The notes under the pieces: model-generated
Databases searched by the model: none
What the model saw: the letters and a program-made list of their open reading frames with translations, nothing else
What the model was told of the DNA's origin: nothing
In this document: piece after piece, positions 9,718 through 18,720 of the stretch
How the letters are laid out: every line of letters begins with the position of its first letter
Numbering within the stretch: the stretch's first letter is position 1
Made by a program: the position numbers and the translations under genes
Source of the DNA: Symsagittifera roscoffensis
Lineage: Eukaryota; Xenacoelomorpha; Acoela; Convolutidae
Length of the DNA: 64,000 nt
Assembly (NCBI RefSeq): GCF_963678635.1
Contig: NC_087066.1
Coordinates: 56,748,312 to 56,812,311 of the forward strand
Reading direction: 5' to 3'

Positions 9718-10256
9718 TTCTTATCGTCTTGATTCTTGTTGTCGTGTCGTGTAAACAATTTTCTGTCTCGTTTGATTCAGTGTTCAGTAAACAATTTTCG
9801 ATCAATCAAGATCTAAAAAACAAGTCGCGACTTAGAACCATCATTTTTGGATACAACATCAATCAATTCTATAAAACTCTCCATTGAAATTCTTTTTTTC
9901 AATTCCGATTTAAAATTTAGCACCAGGGTGGATCGTCCACCTTTACCTTTGTCAGAGTAGCACGAATGTGCGCTGTCACCTTGATGACCTGGAGTACTCC
10001 GGGTCCTTTATGAAATAAAACATAAAACATAATCATAACAATAACATAACATAAACACATAAACATCACACACCTACACTATCACAAAGAAACATAGTCC
10101 CTAATACTGTACCTAAAACCTAACCTAACCTGAAACTTGACTCCAATTCCTATCGAATAACTTAATAAAAACCACTTATCGCCGAGCGCATTTCTTAGCA
10201 TATGCTCAGATAGTATTTTTTATGTAAGTAAACTACTATGTCAGTCTCTGAAAATA
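9718..10256 (-). other. Spacer between Pol and the post-Pol block
   Basis: Non-coding apart from the frameshifted last residues of Pol (to a TAA at 10195-10197). The stretch 10015-10080 is an A/C-rich simple sequence (ACATAAA type). A spacer of similar size and position exists in element B (60879-61390). It would be the natural place for a splice acceptor or internal entry site for the post-Pol message, but I cannot point to a specific signal. Confidence 0.5.
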
Positions 10257-10655
10257 TCACATGTACAAGAGCGTACAACTCTCTCGAGTGTAGCTTCCCT
10301 CTATTGGGATCATAAACTGGTAACGAGAGAAAGAGGTCACACCTCTCTCAACCAGGAAATCCCTAAGTCGAGTCAAGGCCAATACCAAGCTCTCCGGATT
10401 CACGTGTTGCCTATCAGTAGCTTTCGTAACCAAAAAACACAAATATTTCCCTGGTATCTGTGATGCGACAGGGGGCAACGCTATCATTCCTCCTACACCA
10501 GGCCTCTGTTTCCACAAAAACTCGATATTCTTGTACTCTCTTTTAAAGTCAGCTGCTAGTGCTGTTTTGAAGCTTACATCCGCCGTTATCGCTATGGCGC
10601 ACGTGCGTTCCGTGAGTATGAAATCGCTGTCCGTTATGACGATATTGTTCGAATA
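10195..10655 (-). other. Macro-like (ADP-ribose-binding type) domain at the Pol C-terminus
   Basis: Part of the Pol ORF. The order CAIAITAD, then AADFKREY, a Gly-rich PGVGGMIALPP loop, KYLCFLVTK, and ESLVLALTRLRDFLVERGVTSF followed by a strand and a Gly resembles small macrodomains of the OARD1/TARG1 and Poa1 type (a glycine-rich loop, YLITK-like strand, helix, then a strand leading to a second Gly loop). Element B has the same domain (61391-61990). The assignment rests on pattern recognition only. The equivalents of catalytic residues are not certain. Confidence 0.6.
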
Positions 10656-13600
10656 ATGGTTCAGTAGATCAAAATACGATTCAAAGATTCGTCCAAAAGG
10701 TGGTTTCTTAGCATTCTCGCCCTCTGTCTCTAGTTCTCCGGTTTCTCTTGCCGATTTCAATTTTTTTATTATGAGATTTTCGGTGTGGGTGAGTCCTACC
10801 CCCACTCCCCGGACAAAAATATCCATCGACGTCCCCGTCGATCGCCCAAAGTCTAGGAGACCGAGGTTGGATTGTGGAACACGTAGAGGACCATCTGGGG
10901 CGACCCAGTTGGACTCCGTATTGTCATGACTGATGTATTTGACGCCGTCTCTATCGACGTCCTGAATCGTCAGGATCGTCTCTTTTGGATCTGTCGGCAG
11001 ATCATGGAGCCATTCGAGCACGCGCAAGTTTGTTAGTTCTTGCTCATGAGTCTGTTCCGCTTCTGATTCGAACTCCACTTCCGGTTCTGATCGATCGTCG
11101 ATCCAATCTTGATCCATATCGTTCACAAGGTCGATTTCTTCTAGCATCGCCACTTCGTCCAGTCCCACCAGCGAGTCTATGACATCACTCACTACTATCC
11201 TGTCTACAACGAAGTCCTCGCCATACGGATTGTATTTCTTCTGGTTTTTTCCTCTCTTGCTTTGGCGTGTTTCCATAGTGAGAGGAAAGTCAGGCTGTAT
11301 TCCTTTGTCAAATTCGGTTTGTTCCGGGCAATCCCAGTCTTCTTCGGCATAGGGTAGAGTTTCATCGTCCACCTCTACTCGTTCAGTCAACTCGAGATCC
11401 AGTGGTAGATCGCAATCGTCCACCACCTCATTCCCGTCGTTCTTGTCGCGAGTACCCCTTTCATTCACTTCACAAGCAGGATCCACTATTAAATAACCTC
11501 CCTCTTGCATGTCCACTGGGATGCACCAATCCTCTGACGAGGCATTGTTTGGTTTGATATTCTCGTAATGAGCCGCTCTTCCAGTGCTCAGCCGATAAAA
11601 ACGACCTCCTTGGTGCACCTCTATTATCTGAAATGGACCACGCCATTTCTTTAACAGTTTCTTGGTTCCTTTTGGTGGAATCACTTCCTGGAACACCCAG
11701 ACGTAATCGCCAACTGAGTAGGCTTTTGCATCGGCTGTCCTTTTATCAAACCTCCTTTTTTGTCTAATTTGCGCCTGTTGGGTATTCCTCCTGCATAAGT
11801 CATTGAGGTCCTGTTGTCTTCTAATAACGTCCCGCACGTACGTTTGCGGTGCTGTCCTCTTCCCTTCATATTCAGGGTAGAAGAACGTTAACGGGAGTGC
11901 TTTTTCGTGACCCGTCAGCATCATATGCGGACTTATTCCCGTGGTGGAATGCTCCGTGCTGTTGTAAGCACCCATCACTTGTGGCAAGTGCTTGTCCCAG
12001 TCATCCATGTTGCGTGAGCAGTAGACTCTCAACATGGATACCAGTGTGCGATTCTGCCTCTCGACTAGGCCATTCGTTTGCGGGTGATAAGTGGTCGAGT
12101 GGGCCTGCGCTACCTGCGACCTTTTCATTAACTCTTTCGTGAGATCACCTACGAATGCTTTGCCATTGTCTGATTGGAACGTGATGGGGCAGCCATGCCT
12201 CGCTATCCATACATTTATCAGATGATCGCATGTTTCTTCCGCCGATGCTGTCATGCAGGGTGCTGCCTCCGCATACTTCGTAAAATGGTCGATCATTACC
12301 AGCAGCTGATTATAGCCCGTTGCTGTTATGCAGATTTTCTGATGATCAATTTGCACCACTTCGTTGAAACCTGACGACTCTATTGACTGTAGGGGGAACC
12401 TTAGTTTCCTGGGATCCTTTGCCTGTTGACAAGACAGGCATGCGGCTATCCATTTCTCACAAGCCTTATTCAATCCCGGCCATTCGAATCGTTTCTGTAT
12501 CCTGTTGTATACTTTGTCCACGCCTTGATGACCCATCTGATCATGTGAACGAAAGAGCAATTCGGTCTGGTACAACTGTGGTAACACTATTGAATTGTAT
12601 TTATAAAGGACCTTGTCCTCCTCTTTTCGTTTGCAGGCTACGATTCCGTCTTTGTTCAGAAACAACAAGTTGTTTCGCTTCAGGTAGAATTGCTTCAGGA
12701 TTCTGTAGCTGTCTTCTTCCAAATCTCCCTTGTCTGGTGCTCCATTCTCGATCCATCTCTTCAGACTGCTCGTCATTCTGTCATTTCGTTGAGCCCTTAG
12801 GAGATCCGACAGCCTGTATCTGGCTTTCAAATACGTCTTCACCACGTTCATTTGCCCACTCATTATCTCCGGAGCATGAGCATCGTCCATCAGCTTGACA
12901 CACCATATCTTTTTCAAAGGCGTCGCTTCCTGCACAGATGGTTCCAGATTGGTACGGACGACCGTACCATGTGGCAGCAATCTGGTTGGGCGTTTCGAAA
13001 CTGCTATCAGCTCGAGCTCGTCCGCGGCATTATCTACCACAGTGCCCTCTTCATCTGAGGTGTATCTGTCCCTGTCTGGATCCTGATGTGTTTCCCGGTC
13101 CAGCCCACGCTGCTTCCAGTCTACCAATAAGGAGTGGATTGCGATTTCTGACATATCGGAATTGGAAGTTGTTTCAGACGTGTTGTCCCAGGACTGGGGT
13201 CCCGAGTCAACACTTGAGTCAACTGATTCTCCAACATCATACTCCAAGTTGTTTGAGATGTTTCTCGACTCCCCGGACAAAACTCTGTCCATCGGTCGCT
13301 CTGAACGCGACTCCCCGGACAAAATTTTGCCCCTAGGTGGTCTAGTCAACCTCTCCCCGGACAGGTCGTCCTGCACGGGCTCAAAGGTGTCCGACTCCTC
13401 AGACGAGTCGTCCTTGACTGGCTCGAAGGTATCAGACTCCCCGGACATTGTCTCGTCCACGGACGAACAATCTGGGCTCGGCTCGTATTCCTCTTTTGCA
13501 TCCGTGAAGTGCACTCTCCTCGTGAAGCTAGATTTTGACCTGATCCTGACTTCCTCAGTAGTTTGGTTCTGATTCAGTGTTCCATATTCAGTGAACGAAG

Positions 13601-15938
13601 TTCTCAACAAGACTTCCTTCGGCATCGAGCTCACCAGCTGGTTGACAATCGACCTGCAATCCCGTTCAACGCCTCGGCTGCGAGTGGACACTGGCCTCTT
13701 CTCTGTTCTCTCGGTGACAGTCAACCGCTGCATGGTCTCCATCCATTCACGATCATGCCTATCCACTTCCCTGTCCAACAAGTCACGGAGTTTTCCAATG
13801 ACGTCCGGCGCCACGTTCACCGTCTTGTTCAATAGAGCCATGCTGTTTATACCCAGCCTGGTTAGTTCTTGCTGTACCAAGTTGGATCGGACTAGCAGAT
13901 CCAACGGAACGGGCTCGCCTCTGGCTAAAAGCTTTATCTCCGCGGCCGTCTCCACTGGAAGATCAGGGTGTCCAGGTATAGGATGTCCTGACTTGTCTAA
14001 CCACCTAGTAAGTGGCAGCCTGTCGTAGGTTTCTTTATCCAGAAAGGAAAACCCGTCTTTGATCTCTGATTGGTTAGCCTGCTTCTCCTCGAGGCGCTCA
14101 TAAAATTCTGTCTTTTTACTGAGGCTATCTGCGTTCTGGTGCTTGTCACGGGTACGGTGCTCTATGATCATGTGGTATCCATCCAGGCGCACGATCCAAC
14201 GACCAATATAGCTTTGGTCCATCGAATAGGTTTTCAGCCAGGCAAGGGCACGGTTATCCACACGTAAATTGAAGGGAGCACTCCCGAGGTAGGCCCTGTA
14301 TTTTTCCACGAACGTGATCACAGCAAACATCTCCGCTTTTGGTGCGCCGTACTTCATCTCAGTATCACTCAGGACTTTACTTCCGTAAGCTATCGGACGA
14401 AGAACCGTTCTCCCGTTCCACTCCTGCTCTTGGTGAAGTATGCCCGATATCGCAACCACTGATGCATCCGTGTCCAGTACGAACATCCCTTTCTCTGTTG
14501 GCATGCCGAGGACCGGTGCCTCGCAAAGTTCACGCTTGATGTTCTCAAATGAAACTTGTGCTTCATCAGTCCAAGTGAACTTTTTGCCCTTGTTTCTCAT
14601 CAACCGCTGCATGGGGTATATTTTGTCAGCATACCCCTTGATGAACTCTCTATAATAATTTGCGAATCCCAGAAAACTCATCAGCTGTGTATCTGTTTTA
14701 GGTGCCTTCCAGGTCAGCACCGCTTCAACCGCTTCAGGATCTGGTCTCACTCCATGTTTATCAACCAGGCGGCCCAGATACTTTATGGAATCCCTGAGGA
14801 TTTCACACTTAGAGGGTTTGCATTTCAGACCCGCCTGCTTCATGCAAGAAAACACCTCCTCCAACCTCTCTATGTGGTCTTCTAAGGTTGGTGTTGCAAT
14901 CACGACATCATCGACATAACATATGATGATATTCCCGTATTTCTTAGTGACGCTCGTGAGTGCCTGGGCCATCAGTCGCTGGAATGTGGCCGTCGCGTTG
15001 CACAATCCGAATGGCATCCTCTTCCACTGGAACAGTCCCAACTCACACGCGAAACCTGTTTTCTCTCGATCTTGCTTTCTGAGTGGCACTTGCCAGAATG
15101 CGGAGCCCAAATCCAACGTCGTGAAGAACTTAGCTTCTCCCAGCTTGGATAGGCTCTCATCGATGCGGGGAATCGGGTATGCGTCATTTATAGTCACTGC
15201 GTTCAGATAACGGAAATCACAACAAAATCTGAGTTGTCCCCCTTTCTTTTTCGCCATGACCACGCCACAAGCCCATGGGGACTTCGACGGCTCGATCATG
15301 TCGTACTCCATTAACATCTCGATTTCCTTCCTACACGCTTCTGACTTGTTTGGGGTCTTTCTTCTCGCCCCTTCCCTATGAGGTACCGAGCCCTCTTCTA
15401 TCTCAATATCGTGCTCTACAAAATTGCAACAACCTATGTCGGCCTTATGCTTTGAAAAAACGTCTGCGTTCCGATTTAGCACCGCTCTGAGCGAATCTAA
15501 TTCCTTATCTGATATTTTACCCTTCAGGTGTTCTATCTCAGGTAGGACAGGCTTATTCGCTGCTAACTCTGCTTCCGTCGGCCTCTCAGGAAAGTTGGAA
15601 CAACTAGACAGCCCATCATCTGTTTCCGACTTCATTGAAAACAATTTCCTAGAAGATTTCAATTCATTTACTCTTTTCATTATACATTCTTGGTTCGCAT
15701 GCAATGGACATTTAGTTACATCAAACTTCTTCAAGTTCTCCACACTCAGAAAGTCTGTGTTCAGAGGCAAAGCGTAGCCAAGTTTCTTTCCCCTCTGTAT
15801 TGTCACTGTTGTTGCTTCTGTGTTCAATAACACACTCACACACAGTCCGCTCTGAGTGAGTGAGAAGCTTCTTCCTAAAATAGCCGAGCTTTTACTGTTT
15901 GGATTTGGCACCAGACACACCTGTCTGTCATTGCTGAG
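10257..15938 (-). CDS. pol: Pol polyprotein: reverse transcriptase, RNase H, integrase, macro-like domain
   Basis: 1887 aa from its first non-ATG candidate start, in the same frame as the upstream gag-protease ORF and separated from it by one TAA (15939-15941). RT spans about 185-400 with YVDD at 335-338. RNase H is about 475-600 (DTDAS at 483). Then comes an unusually long low-complexity insert (about 610-1100) with SGE repeats at 825-890. The integrase has an HHCC finger (H1126, H1131, C1161, C1164) and a D1192, D1251, E1287 core with exact D35E spacing, followed by a basic C-terminal domain. An acidic linker (about 1490-1690) leads to a macro-like fold at 1756-1885. Compared with element B the last 25 residues are displaced by a frameshift near 10260. 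Minus-strand cDNA synthesis and integration are the family roles. This is much longer than usual Gypsy Pol (about 1000-1200 aa). Confidence 0.95.
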   Translation of the reverse strand, partial: LSNDRQVCLVPNPNSKSSAILGRSFSLTQSGLCVSVLLNTEATTVTIQRGKKLGYALPLNTDFLSVENLKKFDVTKCPLHANQECIMKRVNELKSSRKLFSMKSETDDGLSSCSNFPERPTEAELAANKPVLPEIEHLKGKISDKELDSLRAVLNRNADVFSKHKADIGCCNFVEHDIEIEEGSVPHREGARRKTPNKSEACRKEIEMLMEYDMIEPSKSPWACGVVMAKKKGGQLRFCCDFRYLNAVTINDAYPIPRIDESLSKLGEAKFFTTLDLGSAFWQVPLRKQDREKTGFACELGLFQWKRMPFGLCNATATFQRLMAQALTSVTKKYGNIIICYVDDVVIATPTLEDHIERLEEVFSCMKQAGLKCKPSKCEILRDSIKYLGRLVDKHGVRPDPEAVEAVLTWKAPKTDTQLMSFLGFANYYREFIKGYADKIYPMQRLMRNKGKKFTWTDEAQVSFENIKRELCEAPVLGMPTEKGMFVLDTDASVVAISGILHQEQEWNGRTVLRPIAYGSKVLSDTEMKYGAPKAEMFAVITFVEKYRAYLGSAPFNLRVDNRALAWLKTYSMDQSYIGRWIVRLDGYHMIIEHRTRDKHQNADSLSKKTEFYERLEEKQANQSEIKDGFSFLDKETYDRLPLTRWLDKSGHPIPGHPDLPVETAAEIKLLARGEPVPLDLLVRSNLVQQELTRLGINSMALLNKTVNVAPDVIGKLRDLLDREVDRHDREWMETMQRLTVTERTEKRPVSTRSRGVERDCRSIVNQLVSSMPKEVLLRTSFTEYGTLNQNQTTEEVRIRSKSSFTRRVHFTDAKEEYEPSPDCSSVDETMSGESDTFEPVKDDSSEESDTFEPVQDDLSGERLTRPPRGKILSGESRSERPMDRVLSGESRNISNNLEYDVGESVDSSVDSGPQSWDNTSETTSNSDMSEIAIHSLLVDWKQRGLDRETHQDPDRDRYTSDEEGTVVDNAADELELIAVSKRPTRLLPHGTVVRTNLEPSVQEATPLKKIWCVKLMDDAHAPEIMSGQMNVVKTYLKARYRLSDLLRAQRNDRMTSSLKRWIENGAPDKGDLEEDSYRILKQFYLKRNNLLFLNKDGIVACKRKEEDKVLYKYNSIVLPQLYQTELLFRSHDQMGHQGVDKVYNRIQKRFEWPGLNKACEKWIAACLSCQQAKDPRKLRFPLQSIESSGFNEVVQIDHQKICITATGYNQLLVMIDHFTKYAEAAPCMTASAEETCDHLINVWIARHGCPITFQSDNGKAFVGDLTKELMKRSQVAQAHSTTYHPQTNGLVERQNRTLVSMLRVYCSRNMDDWDKHLPQVMGAYNSTEHSTTGISPHMMLTGHEKALPLTFFYPEYEGKRTAPQTYVRDVIRRQQDLNDLCRRNTQQAQIRQKRRFDKRTADAKAYSVGDYVWVFQEVIPPKGTKKLLKKWRGPFQIIEVHQGGRFYRLSTGRAAHYENIKPNNASSEDWCIPVDMQEGGYLIVDPACEVNERGTRDKNDGNEVVDDCDLPLDLELTERVEVDDETLPYAEEDWDCPEQTEFDKGIQPDFPLTMETRQSKRGKNQKKYNPYGEDFVVDRIVVSDVIDSLVGLDEVAMLEEIDLVNDMDQDWIDDRSEPEVEFESEAEQTHEQELTNLRVLEWLHDLPTDPKETILTIQDVDRDGVKYISHDNTESNWVAPDGPLRVPQSNLGLLDFGRSTGTSMDIFVRGVGVGLTHTENLIIKKLKSARETGELETEGENAKKPPFGRIFESYFDLLNHYSNNIVITDSDFILTERTCAIAITADVSFKTALAADFKREYKNIEFLWKQRPGVGGMIALPPVASQIPGKYLCFLVTKATDRQHVNPESLVLALTRLRDFLVERGVTSFSRYQFMIPIEGSYTRESCTLLYM

Positions 15939-18326
15939 TTAATTCAAGTTCCTCATCCTAAACGTCGCTACTACGGCTTGGTTCGGTTTTAAACTAACTT
16001 TTCGATCCAGAAAAATCGGCACCTTGGCCTGATTAATTAAGATCTTATTAAGGGGTCTTTTCTCATACTTTCTCTCAGGATCCTTGATCCTAATCAATCC
16101 GTCAATGAGATCGATCGTGACGTCAAAGTTGCGAACGAAATCCCTTCCTAGGATGAACTGGTCGGATTTGTCCAAATTCTCTACTACTAGGAAGCTCATC
16201 CAAAAATGTCTTCCTCCGAGCTGCAGTGAGATGATCGGGGTTCGTCCGGCGACATAGATCGCTCCCTGATTGGCAGCTGCCAACCTGATGTTTGTCGGTA
16301 TGAGATCCGACCTTTCAAAACCCATGTCGGTCCAAGTTTTGACTGGCATGACACTAACCACTGCTCCCGTGTCTAGCAGTCCCTTTACTGAAAGTTGTCT
16401 GCCTTGCACGTCCAGAACGTGTGCGGCCAGATCGGCCTCGCAACCAATATGCACCGCATCTTGTTCGAGCTTCGCGTTGTGTCCGATTCGTCTGACCTTC
16501 AGCTCCTCTTGACCAATGTATATCCGGCCAACCTGATCGTTCGCATCAGTTATGTGAGCTTTCGTGTAGATATTGATGCCATCCACATTCATCAGGATCG
16601 GGTAAGGGCCATGGACATCGATATAATGTCCGTCCACTTTCATCAGCCTCGGACCTCCCGTTGTGAGCAGCGCTCGCACTGCCCTGGAGTCCAGTTTGGG
16701 ATCCTTTTCCTTCAGGTAGTCGGCATAGATGTCCAGGTGGACTAGTGTAATCTCGGATGGCTCACTCAAGTTCTTGACCACCTGGTGCCATGCGACTGAT
16801 ATGATGGACATTATTTTGGTCCCCGCCTTCGTCATGCCGAAAGTCTTACCAGATATAACGTTCAGTTTTAGTCCCTGTTCCTTGGGTTCCTCTTTGTCTT
16901 TTGCTTCTGTCGTTTTACCCAGGACATTAAGATTTTCCCGAAGATATGTGCTCTCCAGCTCCGACCTTACCCATTGCTCCACTTCTTTCGTGGCTAGGTC
17001 CTGTTTGACATTCTGCAGCGCTGTCCTTGCCGCCAGGCCGTAATCCACCTTGAGTGGGCTAGACGACTCTGCTTCGAGGTTCGAGGCTACCACCTCGTCA
17101 GGCCATGTCTTAACCTTTTTGGTCGTAAAGGTGCTCGGTGTCGTCTCCTTTCTCCGAGATTCAGCCTCGTTCATCAGACGTGCTCGACTGGCCTTGACAC
17201 CCGAAAGCGCCTCTTCGTGGCGGGGATGTTTCGCGTCCGCTTCTGCGTCCCAAAATTGAGTACAATCCGACTTGAAGTGTCCCTCCAGATTACAGAAGAA
17301 ACACCTCGGACCATATTTCATGATGAGCCCTCTGACGTACTCCTCATGATCCTCGTCGGTCGCGTCGGCGTCCTCGAGAAAGTAGCATATGGCCTTCATG
17401 TTCTGTTTGTATGCAGAACACGCAGAGACGTGATGGTCCATCGAACCACAATTCGCGCACGACCTCCTCTTGTCCATGTCATCGCGAGGTTTGTACCAAC
17501 TGGAATTCGCACCAGTGTTTGTCCCGCTATAGTTGCCATAATTGCTGTAACGGTTTTGCGCCCTCGGTTTTATGAGTAAATACTCGCGTGACTTCATACG
17601 CAAGTCGTCAGGCGTGGGTACCTGGTCAAGCGACAGGGTGAAGTGAGTGGCCAACATCGTCTTCAACTCCTCACTCCTTACTCCATCCATGAACTTCGAA
17701 GCAATCGCCAAGTTTCGCTCGGATATTCTCTCATCCGGGTTGCTTCTCCTCCTGAGCAATTCAAGGTCGTCCAAGAATATATCTATTGATTCTTCATCTC
17801 TCTGACGCCTCTTCTCGAACTTCACCATAGCCTGTAGCCCTTGTACTCCAGAGCCGAAACGATTCAGCAGGATGTCGAATATCTTGCGAGCGCTGTCTCT
17901 CTCATTGGCTCTTTTCGCCATTACACAATTTAATGCAGTACCCTCCAGGTTGCTCGTCAGCGCGCTGCACTCTTGTTTCTTGGAGAGATTCTCTTCCTCA
18001 AAGTGTAACTTCATCACTTCTATCCAAGTATCAATGCAGCCGTCTGACTCGTCTTTATATGACTTCGGCTTTTTCAGTGTCCTTCTTGACCTCTCTCCTC
18101 TCTCGGTTGACTTCGAGAGCTTGGTGATGAATGTTTCGAGAGATCTGTTCAGAGGCTCAAACATCGAGGCATACATTGTTGTGTCCTGTGAGACTATAGT
18201 CAGATCTGGTACTGAACTGACTTGTGGCACGGTTGCAATCTTGTCTCCGGGGTGGCATCTGCCTCCGGTGGGACTGGATTCGTCCAGCCAGGCCTCTGCG
18301 GGGCTGCCCTTGGCCGCTCCTTGTTT
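15939..18326 (-). CDS. gag-pro: Gag (capsid, two CCHC knuckles) fused to aspartic protease
   Basis: Open from 18326 (after a TAG at 18327-18329) to a TAA at 15939-15941. There is no ATG near the front, so it probably depends on a frameshift from the upstream coiled-coil ORF, which overlaps it for about 170 nt in another frame. Residues are counted from 18230. A retrotransposon Gag capsid-like helical region lies at about 60-230 (DTWIEVMKLHF, FxxxLExLRRRS). CX2CX4HX4C knuckles are at 258-271 and 310-323. A charged spacer follows, and a retropepsin-like protease has DTGA at 620-623 and ILGRDF at 693-698. It binds genomic RNA, forms the particle and processes the polyprotein by family knowledge. 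It is in frame with Pol across a single stop codon. Confidence 0.9.
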   Translation of the reverse strand, partial: KQGAAKGSPAEAWLDESSPTGGRCHPGDKIATVPQVSSVPDLTIVSQDTTMYASMFEPLNRSLETFITKLSKSTERGERSRRTLKKPKSYKDESDGCIDTWIEVMKLHFEEENLSKKQECSALTSNLEGTALNCVMAKRANERDSARKIFDILLNRFGSGVQGLQAMVKFEKRRQRDEESIDIFLDDLELLRRRSNPDERISERNLAIASKFMDGVRSEELKTMLATHFTLSLDQVPTPDDLRMKSREYLLIKPRAQNRYSNYGNYSGTNTGANSSWYKPRDDMDKRRSCANCGSMDHHVSACSAYKQNMKAICYFLEDADATDEDHEEYVRGLIMKYGPRCFFCNLEGHFKSDCTQFWDAEADAKHPRHEEALSGVKASRARLMNEAESRRKETTPSTFTTKKVKTWPDEVVASNLEAESSSPLKVDYGLAARTALQNVKQDLATKEVEQWVRSELESTYLRENLNVLGKTTEAKDKEEPKEQGLKLNVISGKTFGMTKAGTKIMSIISVAWHQVVKNLSEPSEITLVHLDIYADYLKEKDPKLDSRAVRALLTTGGPRLMKVDGHYIDVHGPYPILMNVDGINIYTKAHITDANDQVGRIYIGQEELKVRRIGHNAKLEQDAVHIGCEADLAAHVLDVQGRQLSVKGLLDTGAVVSVMPVKTWTDMGFERSDLIPTNIRLAAANQGAIYVAGRTPIISLQLGGRHFWMSFLVVENLDKSDQFILGRDFVRNFDVTIDLIDGLIRIKDPERKYEKRPLNKILINQAKVPIFLDRKVSLKPNQAVVATFRMRNLN

Positions 18327-18720
18327 CTATGTTCGTAGTTCGTTCTCGAGCCTTGCCCGTACCATCTCCAACATTCGCATGGCGTGAGCGCTCCCTTGAG
18401 TTGGAATGCTCCTGCCAACTACTCCCATTCAGGATCGCGTCAAGCTTCCGCATCATCAAGTCAGATTTGGCGTCCAACCTACTTTCCAGGCCAGTCATCG
18501 TTTGGGCGTAGGTATTATCATGATCATTCAACAATCGCTCGATCTCTCTTGTCATCCTAGCCTCTCTTTCCTCTGACTCTTTGTTTGCCTGTGCCAGGCT
18601 CTCGGCCAGGCATTGATCGGTGTTACGAATCAATTGAGCCTGATCAAACCTCGCCTGCGACTTCACGTGCGTTAGCTCATCTTTCAAACTCTCTCGACCA
18701 TGGTGAGCTCTCTCGTCAAC
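18157..18720 (-). CDS. Continuation of coiled-coil gag-like ORF after an in-frame stop
   Basis: Same frame as the ORF at 18721-19659, separated only by TAA 18721-18723, with no ATG at its front. The coiled-coil pattern (LRRDMTKRID, stop, VDERAHHGRESLKDELTHV and onward to about 18450) runs through the stop, so the two parts were one protein. The C-terminal part is Arg/Gln/Pro rich and overlaps the gag-protease frame. A +1 shift in the overlap would fuse the two. Confidence 0.6.
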   Translation of the reverse strand, partial: VDERAHHGRESLKDELTHVKSQARFDQAQLIRNTDQCLAESLAQANKESEEREARMTREIERLLNDHDNTYAQTMTGLESRLDAKSDLMMRKLDAILNGSSWQEHSNSRERSRHANVGDGTGKARERTTNIETRSGQGQPRRGLAGRIQSHRRQMPPRRQDCNRATSQFSTRSDYSLTGHNNVCLDV

